From NCBI RefSeq assembly GCF_040689105.1, contig NZ_JBFBVU010000003.1, positions 205,228-269,227 on the forward strand: DNA of 64,000 nucleotides, read 5' to 3'. The stretch comes from Meridianimarinicoccus marinus (GTDB lineage Bacteria; Pseudomonadota; Alphaproteobacteria; Rhodobacterales; Rhodobacteraceae). Numbering within the stretch: the stretch's first letter is position 1; each line of letters opens with the position of its first letter. The notes under the pieces were generated by a model. The model worked only from the letters and a program-made list of their open reading frames with translations, searched no databases and was not told the DNA's origin. Shown piece by piece: positions 52,556 to 60,682 of this stretch. The position numbers and the translations under genes are program-made.

Positions 52556-53467
52556 ATGACAGTCGTCCGCAAGGCCATCCTGACCGCCTTCCTGATCCCG
52601 CTTCTGTCGCTGGCCAACCCCGCCAGCGCCCAGCAGAAAGCGAATGCCATGTTCGGAACGGCCAAGACGGCCTCTCCGCACAAGCCGCACAGCATCGGCA
52701 GCTATGCCAAGGGCTGCGCCGCCGGGATGGTGCAGCTTCCCGAAACCGGCCCCACATGGCAGGCGATGCGCCTGTCGCGCAATCGCAACTGGGGCCATCC
52801 CGAAGCCATCGAGTTCATCGAACGGCTCAGCGCTCAGGCCGCGAAACAGCCCGGCTGGAAGGGCTTGTATATCGGGGATATCAGCCAGCCGCGGGGTGGG
52901 CCGATGCTCTCGGGCCACCAAAGCCACCAGATCGGACTGGATATCGACATCTGGATGCTGCCGGCGAAATCGCTGAAGCTAAGCCGCAACCAGCGCGAGA
53001 AGATCAGCTCGATCTCGGTACGAACCAAGGATCAGCGCCGCGTCAACGGCAATTACACCCCGCAGCACGCCGCCATTCTGGAAGCTGCTGCGCGCGATCC
53101 GGCGGTGGACCGCATTTTCGTGACCCCGCCTGTGAAGATCCAGCTGTGCAAGGCGTCCTCGCGCAGTGACAAGAAGTGGTTGCAGAAGATCCGGCCGTAC
53201 TGGGGCCATGACTTTCATTTCCACGTGCGGCTGAAATGCCCCAAGGGCAGCAAAGGCTGCGTGACCCAGAAACCCTCGGTGAAAGATCTGTCCAAGGGCG
53301 GCAGCGGCTGCGACGACACGCTGAACTGGTGGGTGACCGAGGCGCTGGCCCCCACCAAGAAACCCGACAGCAAACCGGCCAAGCCCGCCCCGAAGAAAAA
53401 GAACGTGCGCGATTTCACCCTCGCCGATCTTCCCAAGCAGTGCCGCTGGATCCTGGCAGCAAATTGA
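52556..53467 (+). CDS. mepA: Penicillin-insensitive murein endopeptidase MepA
   Basis: A periplasmic LAS-type metallopeptidase that cleaves D-Ala-mDAP cross-links in peptidoglycan. The 303-residue protein has a signal peptide (about 1-25, ending NPASA), SIGSYAKGCAAGMVQLP, the zinc motif SGHQSHQIGLDIDIWM (His and Asp ligands) and WGHDFHFHVRLKCP with the other histidines, and several cysteines (GCVT, GCDD, KQCRW) that can form disulfides. A lysine-rich linker precedes the last 20 residues. Confidence 0.93.
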   Translation: MTVVRKAILTAFLIPLLSLANPASAQQKANAMFGTAKTASPHKPHSIGSYAKGCAAGMVQLPETGPTWQAMRLSRNRNWGHPEAIEFIERLSAQAAKQPGWKGLYIGDISQPRGGPMLSGHQSHQIGLDIDIWMLPAKSLKLSRNQREKISSISVRTKDQRRVNGNYTPQHAAILEAAARDPAVDRIFVTPPVKIQLCKASSRSDKKWLQKIRPYWGHDFHFHVRLKCPKGSKGCVTQKPSVKDLSKGGSGCDDTLNWWVTEALAPTKKPDSKPAKPAPKKKNVRDFTLADLPKQCRWILAAN

Positions 53468-53541
53468 GGGCGCAGCGCTTGTCTCGGCACGCCTGAAGGG
53501 TCAGACAGGGCTGCACGTATCCCTGTGACCCTGGACCCCGC

Positions 53542-54489
53542 ATGACCCGAACGCGCCGCACATTTCTGAAACGCTGCCTGCCTGCGCTGGCCGCCGCCGC
53601 CCTGTTGCCCGCCGTGGCGCCGGTGCCGCAAGGGGTGCTGATCCCGGCAGGGGAACTGATGCTCAGCATGCCGAGCGAGCCGCGGTTCGGCGGACTTTCG
53701 GCGCTGGAACTGGATCAGAACGGCAGCGCCTTCATCAGCCTCTCGGACCGTGCGGTGATGTTTCGGGGCGTGTTGCAGCGCGAGGGTGGCAAGCTGTCAG
53801 GCGTCACCGTGACCCCGGCCATCGACCTGACCGACACCAAGGGGCGCACCCGGATCAGCCAGGGGGCCGATACCGAAGGGCTGGCGCAGGTGCCGGACGG
53901 GGTTCTGTATTATTCCTCGGAAGCCTCGCACACGGTGGGCGTTCTGGATGCCGACACCGGCGTGACCCGCGATCTGCCTCCCGGCGATTGGCTGGACGTG
54001 TTGCAGGAAAACTCGGGCTTCGAGGCGCTGGCATTGGACCCGCGCAACCGCCCCATCGCCATCCCCGAGCGGTCGGGGGAATGGGAGCGTCCGTTCCCGG
54101 TCTTCCGTTTCGAAAACAAGCGCTGGAGCGTGCCCTATACCCTGCGCCGCGACGGAAAGTTCCTGCCCGTGGGCGCCGATCTGGGCCCGGACGGGCGGCT
54201 CTACCTGCTGGAACGGCACTATGTCCCGATCCTGGGTTTTGCCAGCCGCATCCGAAGTTTCGCATTCACAGCCAACGGCCTGACCGACGAACAGCTTCTG
54301 CTCGAGACGTTTTTCGGCACCCATGACAATCTGGAAGGCCTCGCGGTCTGGGCGGATGAGGCCGGCGACATTCGCCTGACCATGGTGTCGGACGACAACT
54401 TCAGATCCGTGCAACGCACCGAGATCGTCGAGTACCGCCTGCCGGCGGAGTGGCGAGATGGTCTTGATTGTCGCACCAATTGCGGCTAG
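53542..54489 (+). CDS. Esterase-like phytase family protein, Tat-exported
   Basis: A 315-residue protein with a Tat-type signal TRRTFLKRCLPALAAAALLP. The mature part is a beta-propeller-like domain of the esterase-like phytase family (FGGLSALELDQNGSAFISL, GADTEGLAQVPDGVLYY, NSGFEALALDPRNRPIAIPE, GPDGRLYLLERHY). The family hydrolyses phosphate or acyl esters; activity untested. Independent transcription is likely. Confidence 0.82.
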   Translation: MTRTRRTFLKRCLPALAAAALLPAVAPVPQGVLIPAGELMLSMPSEPRFGGLSALELDQNGSAFISLSDRAVMFRGVLQREGGKLSGVTVTPAIDLTDTKGRTRISQGADTEGLAQVPDGVLYYSSEASHTVGVLDADTGVTRDLPPGDWLDVLQENSGFEALALDPRNRPIAIPERSGEWERPFPVFRFENKRWSVPYTLRRDGKFLPVGADLGPDGRLYLLERHYVPILGFASRIRSFAFTANGLTDEQLLLETFFGTHDNLEGLAVWADEAGDIRLTMVSDDNFRSVQRTEIVEYRLPAEWRDGLDCRTNCG

Positions 54490-54549
54490 ATGGCCCCGTT
54501 CGCCTTCGCGATCCAAGTCTCCGCTACCTTGCAAAAACGGATCAGATAC

Positions 54550-55173
54550 ATGACCCCTCGCGTGCTTCCCGGCATCATGGCCATGGCGGCCATCGTCGTT
54601 GCCTCAAACATCCTGGTGCAATTCCTGTTCGGCCAATGGCTGACATGGGGCGCCTTCACCTATCCACTGGCCTTCCTGGTGACCGACGTGATGAATCGCG
54701 TCTATGGCCCCGGCCCGGCCCGCAAGGTGGTTCTGGCCGGTTTCGTTGTCGGCATCGCCTGTTCGCTGATCGGCACCCAGATCCACGGCGAATTCGGACC
54801 GCTGGTCACCCTGCGTATCGCGCTGGCGTCGGGTACGGCTTTCCTGACCGCGCAACTGCTGGACGTGGCCATCTTCGACCGCCTGCGCGGCGGCAAATGG
54901 TGGCGCGCGCCGCTGGCCTCGTCGCTGCTGGGATCCAGCCTGGATACCGCGTTGTTCTTCACCCTCGCCTTTTCCGCCAGCCTGGTGTTCCTGGAACCCG
55001 GCAACGATGTGTCCTGGGCCAATGAAGCTCTGCCGCTGCTGGGCGCGGGCCCGATGGTCCCGCTGTGGGTGTCGCTGGCCGTGGCCGACTGGATGGTGAA
55101 ACTGGCGCTGGCGCTGCTGGCCCTTGTGCCGTTCCGCGCCCTCGTGGCCCGCCTGTCCGCGCAACCGGCCTGA
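54550..55173 (+). CDS. Queuosine-precursor transporter (VUT family, YhhQ/QueT-like)
   Basis: A 207-residue membrane protein with about six helices. VLPGIMAMAAIVVASNILVQ, YPLAFLVTDVMNRVYGPGPA (the conserved TDxxNRxYG motif) and VADWMVKLALALLALVPF match the VUT/YhhQ family, which imports queuosine precursors such as preQ0 or preQ1. The ATG at 54550 is used; an upstream ATG is less likely. A QueD-like protein is encoded 44 kb away, but no other queuosine gene is visible. Confidence 0.88.
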   Translation: MTPRVLPGIMAMAAIVVASNILVQFLFGQWLTWGAFTYPLAFLVTDVMNRVYGPGPARKVVLAGFVVGIACSLIGTQIHGEFGPLVTLRIALASGTAFLTAQLLDVAIFDRLRGGKWWRAPLASSLLGSSLDTALFFTLAFSASLVFLEPGNDVSWANEALPLLGAGPMVPLWVSLAVADWMVKLALALLALVPFRALVARLSAQPA

Positions 55174-55215
55174 GTTGCCCTGTTCACCTTCCCCGACACT
55201 TCGCGAGATTTTGCT

Positions 55216-55348
55216 TTGACATTTTCCCGGATCGTGGCACGCTTTCCTCCAACGGAAACAAACGGAAGGAGGTGATCCAGTGTCAAGAGAGGTATTGGAG
55301 AGAGGTGTGAATTCCGGTTTCGGGGGCAAGCCCGACAGTAAGTCGTAG
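55216..55348 (+). CDS. Short ORF (22 residues) with promoter and very long Shine-Dalgarno
   Basis: The ORF itself is 55280-55348 (GTG start, TAG stop, MSREVLERGVNSG... with a hydrophilic C-terminus). A perfect TTGACA -35 box is at 55216-55221. The ribosome site AAGGAGGTGATCCA (55266-55279) matches the 3' end of 16S rRNA over 14 nt, with GTG 7 nt after GGAGG. Further on, CCTCCTT (55391-55397) could pair with the AAGGAGG, and an intrinsic terminator at 55406-55433 ends the unit 17 nt before arfB. It may be a leader peptide, a dual-function small RNA or an attenuator. No family recognised. Confidence 0.5.
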
Positions 55349-55405
55349 GGCGGTATACCCACCGGCCGGGGATGAAGATCCATTTCACCCCCTCCTTTCA
55401 GTCTC

Positions 55406-55434
55406 GAAGGGTCGCCCAAGGGCGGCCCTTTTCG
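55406..55434 (+). terminator. Intrinsic terminator directly before arfB
   Basis: AAGGGTCGCCC-AA-GGGCGGCCCTT forms an 11-bp stem (one G-U) with a 2-nt loop region, followed by TTTT. It ends 17 nt before the arfB ATG, closing the short transcript upstream. Confidence 0.85.
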
Positions 55435-55450
55435 TAACGGTCCACAGGTC

Positions 55451-55873
55451 ATGATTGAGATTTCGCCCGACATCACCCTGCAAGACTGGGAGTTCACCGA
55501 GAACTTCACCCGGTCCTCGGGGCCGGGGGGGCAGAATGTGAACAAGGTGTCCAGCGCTGTTGAACTGCGGTTCGAAGCCGCCCGCAGTCCGCATCTTCCC
55601 GCGCCGGTCAAGACCCGCCTGCGCCGTCTGGCCGGACGCCGCTGGACCGATGACGGTGCGCTGATCCTGCGGGTCGAGGACACCCGCAGCCAGGCCCGCA
55701 ACCGCGAGATTGCCCGCGAACGGCTGGCCGATCTGGTCCGCAAGGCGCTGGTTGCGCCCAAACGGCGGCGCCCGACCAAGCCGACGAAAGGCTCGATCCG
55801 GCGGCGGTTGGAGGCCAAGACCCAGCGCGGGCAGGTGAAATCCCTGCGCGGAAAGGTGGCACCCGATGAGTAG
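55451..55873 (+). CDS. arfB: Alternative ribosome-rescue hydrolase ArfB
   Basis: Releases peptides from stalled ribosomes. The 140-residue protein has the catalytic SGPGGQNVNKVSSAVELRF (GGQ) near residue 25 and a basic C-terminal tail (KRRRPTKPTKGSIRRRLEAK) that would insert in the empty mRNA channel. No strong Shine-Dalgarno is seen; the gene follows 17 nt after a strong terminator, so its expression may depend on read-through or on an internal start. Length is typical. Confidence 0.94.
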   Translation: MIEISPDITLQDWEFTENFTRSSGPGGQNVNKVSSAVELRFEAARSPHLPAPVKTRLRRLAGRRWTDDGALILRVEDTRSQARNREIARERLADLVRKALVAPKRRRPTKPTKGSIRRRLEAKTQRGQVKSLRGKVAPDE

Positions 55874-55935
55874 GACAAGACCTGCCTGCGGTGCCGACGC
55901 CCGCAAACAGTGCCCTGACGACCGGAGAGAATTCC

Positions 55936-56838
55936 ATGTATGACGCCGTTTTCGCACAGGATGTGGCCGCTGCCTGGCAGGTCGACACACAGGCACCGCG
56001 CGTAACCTCGCCCGGGTCTGGGCGCATCTTCGAAATCCGTCTCACCCCCCGCCTGTCTGCCCGGCTGAAGTTCTATCCCAAGGCGCAGGCCGAGCGGGTC
56101 GCCGCCCGCGCCCGCTGGCAAGAGGCGCTGGCCGACACCGGCTTTGCCTGTCCCTGGCCTCAACGCACCCGCAGCGGCGACCTTGTGGTCCACCTGAAAC
56201 AGGCCCCATCGGTCGCCGTGATGGAGCAGGCCATTCACGGCCACCCGGTGCAAATTCCCGAAAACCGCGATGCCGCCCTGGCCACATATGGAGATCTGGC
56301 GGCACTGCTGGCCGATTTCCACCTGAGTGCGGAGTCCATTGACCCGTTGCCATTCCCGGCAAGGTCGAATCCCGATCGCAATTTCGATCCCAATGCCGCC
56401 ATCGCGCATTTCGAAAGCAAGGGCCAGACCGAGATCGCGGAATTGTTATCGCGCTTGTCCGGGGCTTTGACGAAGTCCTGCGATGAGTCCCGTGTTTGTC
56501 TTGGCAAGCTTGAGCTTTCCGAAACGCTCGAAGCTGATCACACGCTCTATCTGACGGATATGGACACTGCCGGAACCGGGGACCGGCTTCGAGATCTCAG
56601 CCGACTCCTGACTCTTGAAAAAGACCCGGACCGACTGGAATCGGTATTCGAGGCCATCTGCCGATCTTATGAAAGTGGCGGAATTTTGCTGAAGGAAAGC
56701 GACAAAGCAGCGATTCTGTACGGCGTCATAAGCGAATGTGTTGAAATTTTTCAACCGGGCGCATGTGACACTACACTGGACAACTCTACTCCCGGCGCCC
56801 GCATTCTGGCTGCAAGTGCATTACTTTCAAAGCTTTAG
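55936..56838 (+). CDS. Degenerate kinase-fold (aminoglycoside-phosphotransferase-like) protein
   Basis: A 300-residue protein. The N-terminal half has a kinase-like lobe (GRIFEIRLTPRLSARLKFY, then VAARARWQEALADTGF), and the C-terminal half includes LYLTDMDTAGTGDRLRDLSR, which matches the metal-binding IDxDxAGxGDPxxDLA motif of APH-type phosphotransferases. The usual HGDLHxxN catalytic loop is replaced by CLGKLELSETLEADH, so no catalytic Asp/Asn pair is visible. GC falls clearly in the second half and downstream, suggesting transfer or relaxed selection. Function unknown; it may be a pseudokinase. Confidence 0.7.
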   Translation: MYDAVFAQDVAAAWQVDTQAPRVTSPGSGRIFEIRLTPRLSARLKFYPKAQAERVAARARWQEALADTGFACPWPQRTRSGDLVVHLKQAPSVAVMEQAIHGHPVQIPENRDAALATYGDLAALLADFHLSAESIDPLPFPARSNPDRNFDPNAAIAHFESKGQTEIAELLSRLSGALTKSCDESRVCLGKLELSETLEADHTLYLTDMDTAGTGDRLRDLSRLLTLEKDPDRLESVFEAICRSYESGGILLKESDKAAILYGVISECVEIFQPGACDTTLDNSTPGARILAASALLSKL

Positions 56839-56989
56839 GTCCTGATCCATCGTAAATTCAATTGGCAATCTGAATAAACGACTGATTCATTTTCTTGTGC
56901 GAGACAATTCCAATGTACGGAAAATGAACCTTGCCAAACTCTATTCCACTCCTGTAATTGAAGTGATCTTGAAAACAGAAGGCTGACAC

Positions 56990-57304
56990 ATGGATATCGA
57001 TCTGAGCGAACTTTCCCTGACAGAACTGAAATCTCTGCGCTCCAAAGTCGGGCGGGCGATCGAAACCTTCGAGGAACGCCGTCGCAAGGAAGCATTGGCC
57101 GCGGCGGAAGCCAAGGTTCGTGAATTCGGTTTTTCGCTGAATGAGATCGTGGATCACGCCAAGAAATCCGGCGTCAGCCGTCCGGCGAAATACCGACACC
57201 CGGAAAACCCGGACCTGACGTGGAGTGGGCGTGGCCGCCAGCCGCAATGGTTCAAGGACGCCATCGAAGGCGGCGCCTCGGCCGACGATCTTCTGATCGC
57301 CTGA
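56990..57304 (+). CDS. H-NS family nucleoid-associated protein (HvrA-like)
   Basis: A 104-residue DNA-binding protein. N-terminal coiled coil for dimerisation (LSELSLTELKSLRSKVGRAI, FEERRRKEALAAAEAK) and the C-terminal H-NS DNA-binding motif KYRHPENPDLTWSGRGRQP with QWFKDAI. HvrA of Rhodobacter belongs to this family and regulates photosynthesis and nitrogen genes; specific role here unknown. The upstream 150 bp are AT-rich, as is usual for such genes. Confidence 0.9.
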   Translation: MDIDLSELSLTELKSLRSKVGRAIETFEERRRKEALAAAEAKVREFGFSLNEIVDHAKKSGVSRPAKYRHPENPDLTWSGRGRQPQWFKDAIEGGASADDLLIA

Positions 57305-57310
57305 TCGCGG

Positions 57311-58603
57311 TCAGACCACGACCGCGCGCGGCTTCTGGATACCGACGTCGAACACGCGCTTGTAACGCGCCACCTCATCCGCCGGACCCATTGCCTTGTT
57401 TGGATTGTCGCTCAGCTTCACCGTTGGGCGGCCATCCGCGCTGACCGCCTTGCACACCAGCGAAAACGGCGCCAGCGCGTCCTCGGCCACCAGTCCCCGG
57501 AAATCGTTGGTCAGCAGGGTACCCCAGCCGAAGGACACACGCACCCGCCCGCGAAAGCGGGCCTGAAGCTCCAGCATTTTGTCGACGTCCAGTCCGTCCG
57601 AGAAGATCACCAGCTTCTGACGCGGATCCTCGCCGCGTTCCTTCCACCAGGCGATGGCCGTTTCGGCGCCGCTGGCCGGATCGCCGCTGTCGATGCGGAT
57701 CCCGGTCCAGCCCGCCAGCCAGTCGGGCGCCTCTTTCAGAAAGCCGTCACTGCCATAGGTATCGGGCAGGATGATGCGAAGATTGCCTTCGTGTTCCTCG
57801 TGCCAATCGGCGAGGACGCGATAGGGCGCTTGCCGCAAGTCCTCGTCCGTGTCGGTCAGGGCGCTGTAGACCATGGGCAATTCATGGGCATTGGTGCCGA
57901 TGGCCTCCAATTCGCGGCGCATGGCGATCAAGCAATTCGAGGTACCGACAAAGCGATCCCCCAGCCCTTCCCGCATGGCCCGCACGCACCAATCCTGCCA
58001 CAGGAAGGAATGGCGGCGGCGGGTTCCGAAATCGGCAATACGCAGGTCCGGCTCAGGCCGCAACAGTTCCACCTTTTCCCAAAGCTTGGTCATGGCCCGC
58101 GCATAGAGCACCTGCAATTCGAAGCGGTCCATGGCATTCAGAACCGCCCGTCCGCGCAATTCCATCAACACCGAAAGCGCCGGGATTTCCCACAGCATGA
58201 CTTCGGGCCAGCGGCCTTCGAAGGTCAGTTCGTACTGCCCGTCTCGCTTTTCCAGATGATAGGGCGGCAGGCGGAAATTCTCGAACCACTCCATGAAATC
58301 GGGCCGGAACATCTGGCGCTTGCCGTAGAACATGTTGCCGCGCAGCCAGGTGCTTTCGCCCCGGCTCAGCGACAGGCTGCGAATATGATCCAGCTGTTCT
58401 CGCAATTCGCCTTCGTCGATCACATCCGCCAGCCGGATATTCCGGCTGCGATTGATCAGGCTGAATTCCACATGAGTGTCGGGCTTGTTGCGAAACACCG
58501 ACTGACACATCAGCAGCTTGTAGAAATCGGTGTCGATCAACGAGCGGATGATCGGGTCGATCTTCCATTTGTGATTGTAGACGCGCGTGGCGATATCCAC
58601 CAT
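57311..58603 (-). CDS. pncB: Nicotinate phosphoribosyltransferase
   Basis: Converts nicotinate and PRPP to nicotinate mononucleotide in NAD salvage. The 430-residue protein has SLIDTDFYKLLMCQSVF, FADFGTRRRHSF (as RIADFGTRRRHSFLWQ), GTNAHELPM with the phosphorylated histidine, GIRIDSGDPASGAETA and FGWGTLLTNDF. The ATG at 58603 is chosen over an upstream in-frame ATG because homology begins at MVDIATRVYNHKWKID. pncA follows upstream on the same strand, consistent with nicotinamide to nicotinate to NaMN. Confidence 0.94.
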   Translation of the reverse strand: MVDIATRVYNHKWKIDPIIRSLIDTDFYKLLMCQSVFRNKPDTHVEFSLINRSRNIRLADVIDEGELREQLDHIRSLSLSRGESTWLRGNMFYGKRQMFRPDFMEWFENFRLPPYHLEKRDGQYELTFEGRWPEVMLWEIPALSVLMELRGRAVLNAMDRFELQVLYARAMTKLWEKVELLRPEPDLRIADFGTRRRHSFLWQDWCVRAMREGLGDRFVGTSNCLIAMRRELEAIGTNAHELPMVYSALTDTDEDLRQAPYRVLADWHEEHEGNLRIILPDTYGSDGFLKEAPDWLAGWTGIRIDSGDPASGAETAIAWWKERGEDPRQKLVIFSDGLDVDKMLELQARFRGRVRVSFGWGTLLTNDFRGLVAEDALAPFSLVCKAVSADGRPTVKLSDNPNKAMGPADEVARYKRVFDVGIQKPRAVVV

Positions 58604-58673
58604 GGGCCGACCCTCCTGTCCCTGAAATACTAGAGCAATCCTGAGGGGATAGCGCAAGGGGCGTCGCTTGGCC

Positions 58674-59279
58674 TCAGATCAGCGCGACACCGGCGGCGGC
58701 CATCGCCGCCCGGGCGCCAGCCAGCGAGCCGTCCAGATCGATGGCCCGGCACAGGTCCTGCCGCACCTCGGCTTCGAAACCCGCCTGCGCCGCATCCACC
58801 GCCGAGAACTGCACGCAGAAATCCAGCGCCAGCCCGACGAAGGTCAACCGGGTGACCCCGCGCGCCCGCAAATAGCCGTCCAGACCGGTCGGCGTGACGT
58901 GATCGTTCTCGAAGAACGCCGAATAGCTGTCGATCTCGCGGCGGAACCCTTTGCGCACGATCATCTGCGCCCTGTCGGCATCCAGATCCGGGTGAAAATC
59001 CGCGCCCCTGCTCACCTGCACACAATGATCCGGCCACAACACCTGCGGCCCATAGGGCATGTCGATCATCTGGAACGGGGTGCGGCCCGGGTGCTGGCTG
59101 GCGAAAGACGCATGATCCGCCGGGTGCCAGTCCTGCGACAGCACCACCACGGGAAACTCGGCCATCAGCGCATTGATCGGCGCCACGACGTCCGACCCGC
59201 CGGGCACGGCCAGCGCCCCGCCCTCGCAGAAGTCGTTTTGCACATCGATCACGATCAGGGCGTCGCTGTCTGGCCGCAT
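58674..59279 (-). CDS. pncA: Nicotinamidase
   Basis: Deaminates nicotinamide to nicotinate. The 201-residue isochorismatase-fold enzyme has VIDVQNDFCEGGALAV (catalytic Asp), QDWHPADHASFASQHPG (metal site), VRKGF with the catalytic lysine, and VGLALDFCVQFSAVDAA with the nucleophile cysteine. It lies 70 bp upstream of pncB on the same strand, so both salvage steps are probably co-transcribed. Confidence 0.95.
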   Translation of the reverse strand: MRPDSDALIVIDVQNDFCEGGALAVPGGSDVVAPINALMAEFPVVVLSQDWHPADHASFASQHPGRTPFQMIDMPYGPQVLWPDHCVQVSRGADFHPDLDADRAQMIVRKGFRREIDSYSAFFENDHVTPTGLDGYLRARGVTRLTFVGLALDFCVQFSAVDAAQAGFEAEVRQDLCRAIDLDGSLAGARAAMAAAGVALI

Positions 59280-59376
59280 GGCAGGTCTCCTTGTCTGCTT
59301 CCTGACTATGGAACGCGCTGCGATGGGTCAACCGATGCCCTTGTTTCCATGGTGGCAGAGGCGTAGATGGCAGCGC

Positions 59377-60357
59377 ATGTATATCGTGGCTGCCCTCTAT
59401 CACTTCACCCGTTTCGATGACCCAGACGCCTTGCGCCCGGCGCTCCGGACGCTTTGCGCCGAGAAGGACGTCACAGGCTCGCTGCTGATCGCGCATGAGG
59501 GGATCAATGGCACCATCGCCGGGCCGCGCAACGGCATTGACGCGGTGCTGGCCCATATCCGCGCCCTGCCCGGATGTGCCGATCTGGAGTGGAAGGAAAG
59601 CACCGCCAGCGCGCAACCTTTCGGTCGCATGAAGGTGCGCCTGAAGCGCGAGATCGTGACCATGGGCCAACCGCAGGTCGACCCGCTGGCCGGCACCGGC
59701 CACTACGTGGACCCACAGGACTGGAACGCGCTGATCTCGGCCCCTGATGTGGCGGTCATCGACACCCGCAACGACTATGAGGTCGCCATCGGCACTTTCG
59801 AGAATGCCGTCGATCCCGAAACCACCAGCTTTCGCGAGTTTCCGGCCTGGTGGGCGGCCAACAAGGATCGCTTCCACAACAAGCGCATCGCCATGTTCTG
59901 CACCGGCGGTATCCGCTGCGAAAAATCCACCAACTACCTGCTGGGCGAAGGGGTGGACGACGTCTACCACCTCAAGGGCGGCATCCTGAAATACCTTGAA
60001 GAAGTGCCCGCCGAGGACAGCCTCTGGCAGGGCGAATGCTTCGTCTTCGACGGGCGGGTCAGTGTCGGCCACGGTCTGGCCGAAGGCCCGCACCAGTTGT
60101 GCCATGCCTGCCGCCGCCCGATCTTGCCGGAGGATCGCGACCGGCCTGAATTCGAGGAAGGCGTCTCCTGCCACCAGTGCCTCGCGGAAACCTCCCCGGC
60201 CGACAAGGCCCGCTTCCGCGAACGCCAGAAGCAGATCGCGCTCGCCAAGGCGCGCGGCGAGAAACACCTGGGCCGCGCCGATACCGCCGATACCGCCGAT
60301 ACCGCCGATACCGCCGATACCGCCGATACCGCCGATACCGCCGATACCGCCGATTGA
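59377..60357 (+). CDS. trhO: tRNA uridine-34 hydroxylase TrhO with repeat-coded tail
   Basis: Rhodanese-family enzyme (YceA) that hydroxylates U34 of tRNAs, part of ho5U/cmo5U synthesis. The 326-residue protein has FTRFDDPDALRPALRTLC at the N-terminus, the rhodanese domain with VIDTRNDYEVAIGTF and the active cysteine in FCTGGIRCEKSTN, and cysteine pairs CHACRRP and SCHQCLAE near the end. The last 26 residues are eight Ala-Asp-Thr triplets plus Ala-Asp, encoded by an exact 9-bp tandem repeat. The ATG at 59377 gives the family N-terminus. Confidence 0.93.
   Translation: MYIVAALYHFTRFDDPDALRPALRTLCAEKDVTGSLLIAHEGINGTIAGPRNGIDAVLAHIRALPGCADLEWKESTASAQPFGRMKVRLKREIVTMGQPQVDPLAGTGHYVDPQDWNALISAPDVAVIDTRNDYEVAIGTFENAVDPETTSFREFPAWWAANKDRFHNKRIAMFCTGGIRCEKSTNYLLGEGVDDVYHLKGGILKYLEEVPAEDSLWQGECFVFDGRVSVGHGLAEGPHQLCHACRRPILPEDRDRPEFEEGVSCHQCLAETSPADKARFRERQKQIALAKARGEKHLGRADTADTADTADTADTADTADTADTAD
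60277..60354 (+). repeat. 9-bp tandem repeat in the 3' end of trhO
   Basis: The unit GCCGATACC is repeated 8 full times plus GCCGAT without any mismatch and stays in frame, coding Ala-Asp-Thr. The length is a multiple of 3, so copy-number changes would alter only the tail length. Confidence 0.95.
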
Positions 60358-60682
60358 CCGGGCCAGTGAGTCGGGGCCGGGTCAAGGCCCGAGGCACGAG
60401 CGGCCTTGAGGCGGGCGCGACTCGCCCCCATCCTTGCGATGGCCTGTTTGTGGCAGACCTGCCCGCAAACGGCCTCTCAGCAATACCCCACACACAAGCC
60501 GTCCCCTAGCCCGCATACCGCTTCCGTGCACCCGCAGGCGCGGGCGCAGCCCGCGCCTGCCCAGCCCAACGGCTTGCGATCGCCAGATCGTCCAGGCGGC
60601 GGGAGCCTCCCCTTGCCCCTCGCACAATGCAGCCCGGACCGCTATATGAAGGCCAACGCGTGCCGATCGAAGGAGTGCCCCC
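60358..60682. other. Intergenic region between trhO and gpmI
   Basis: 325 bases without a credible gene. It contains a very strong inverted repeat at 60534-60560, GCAGGCGCGGGC-GCA-GCCCGCGCCTGC (12-bp perfect stem, 3-nt loop) without a T tract, possibly a transcription end or an RNA-stabilising hairpin. The gpmI ribosome site GAAGGAG precedes 60683. Confidence 0.6.

Noticed and set aside
60277..60354. CRISPR-like array
   Set aside because: The unit is 9 bp, uninterrupted by spacers, and in frame with trhO; it is a coding tandem repeat.
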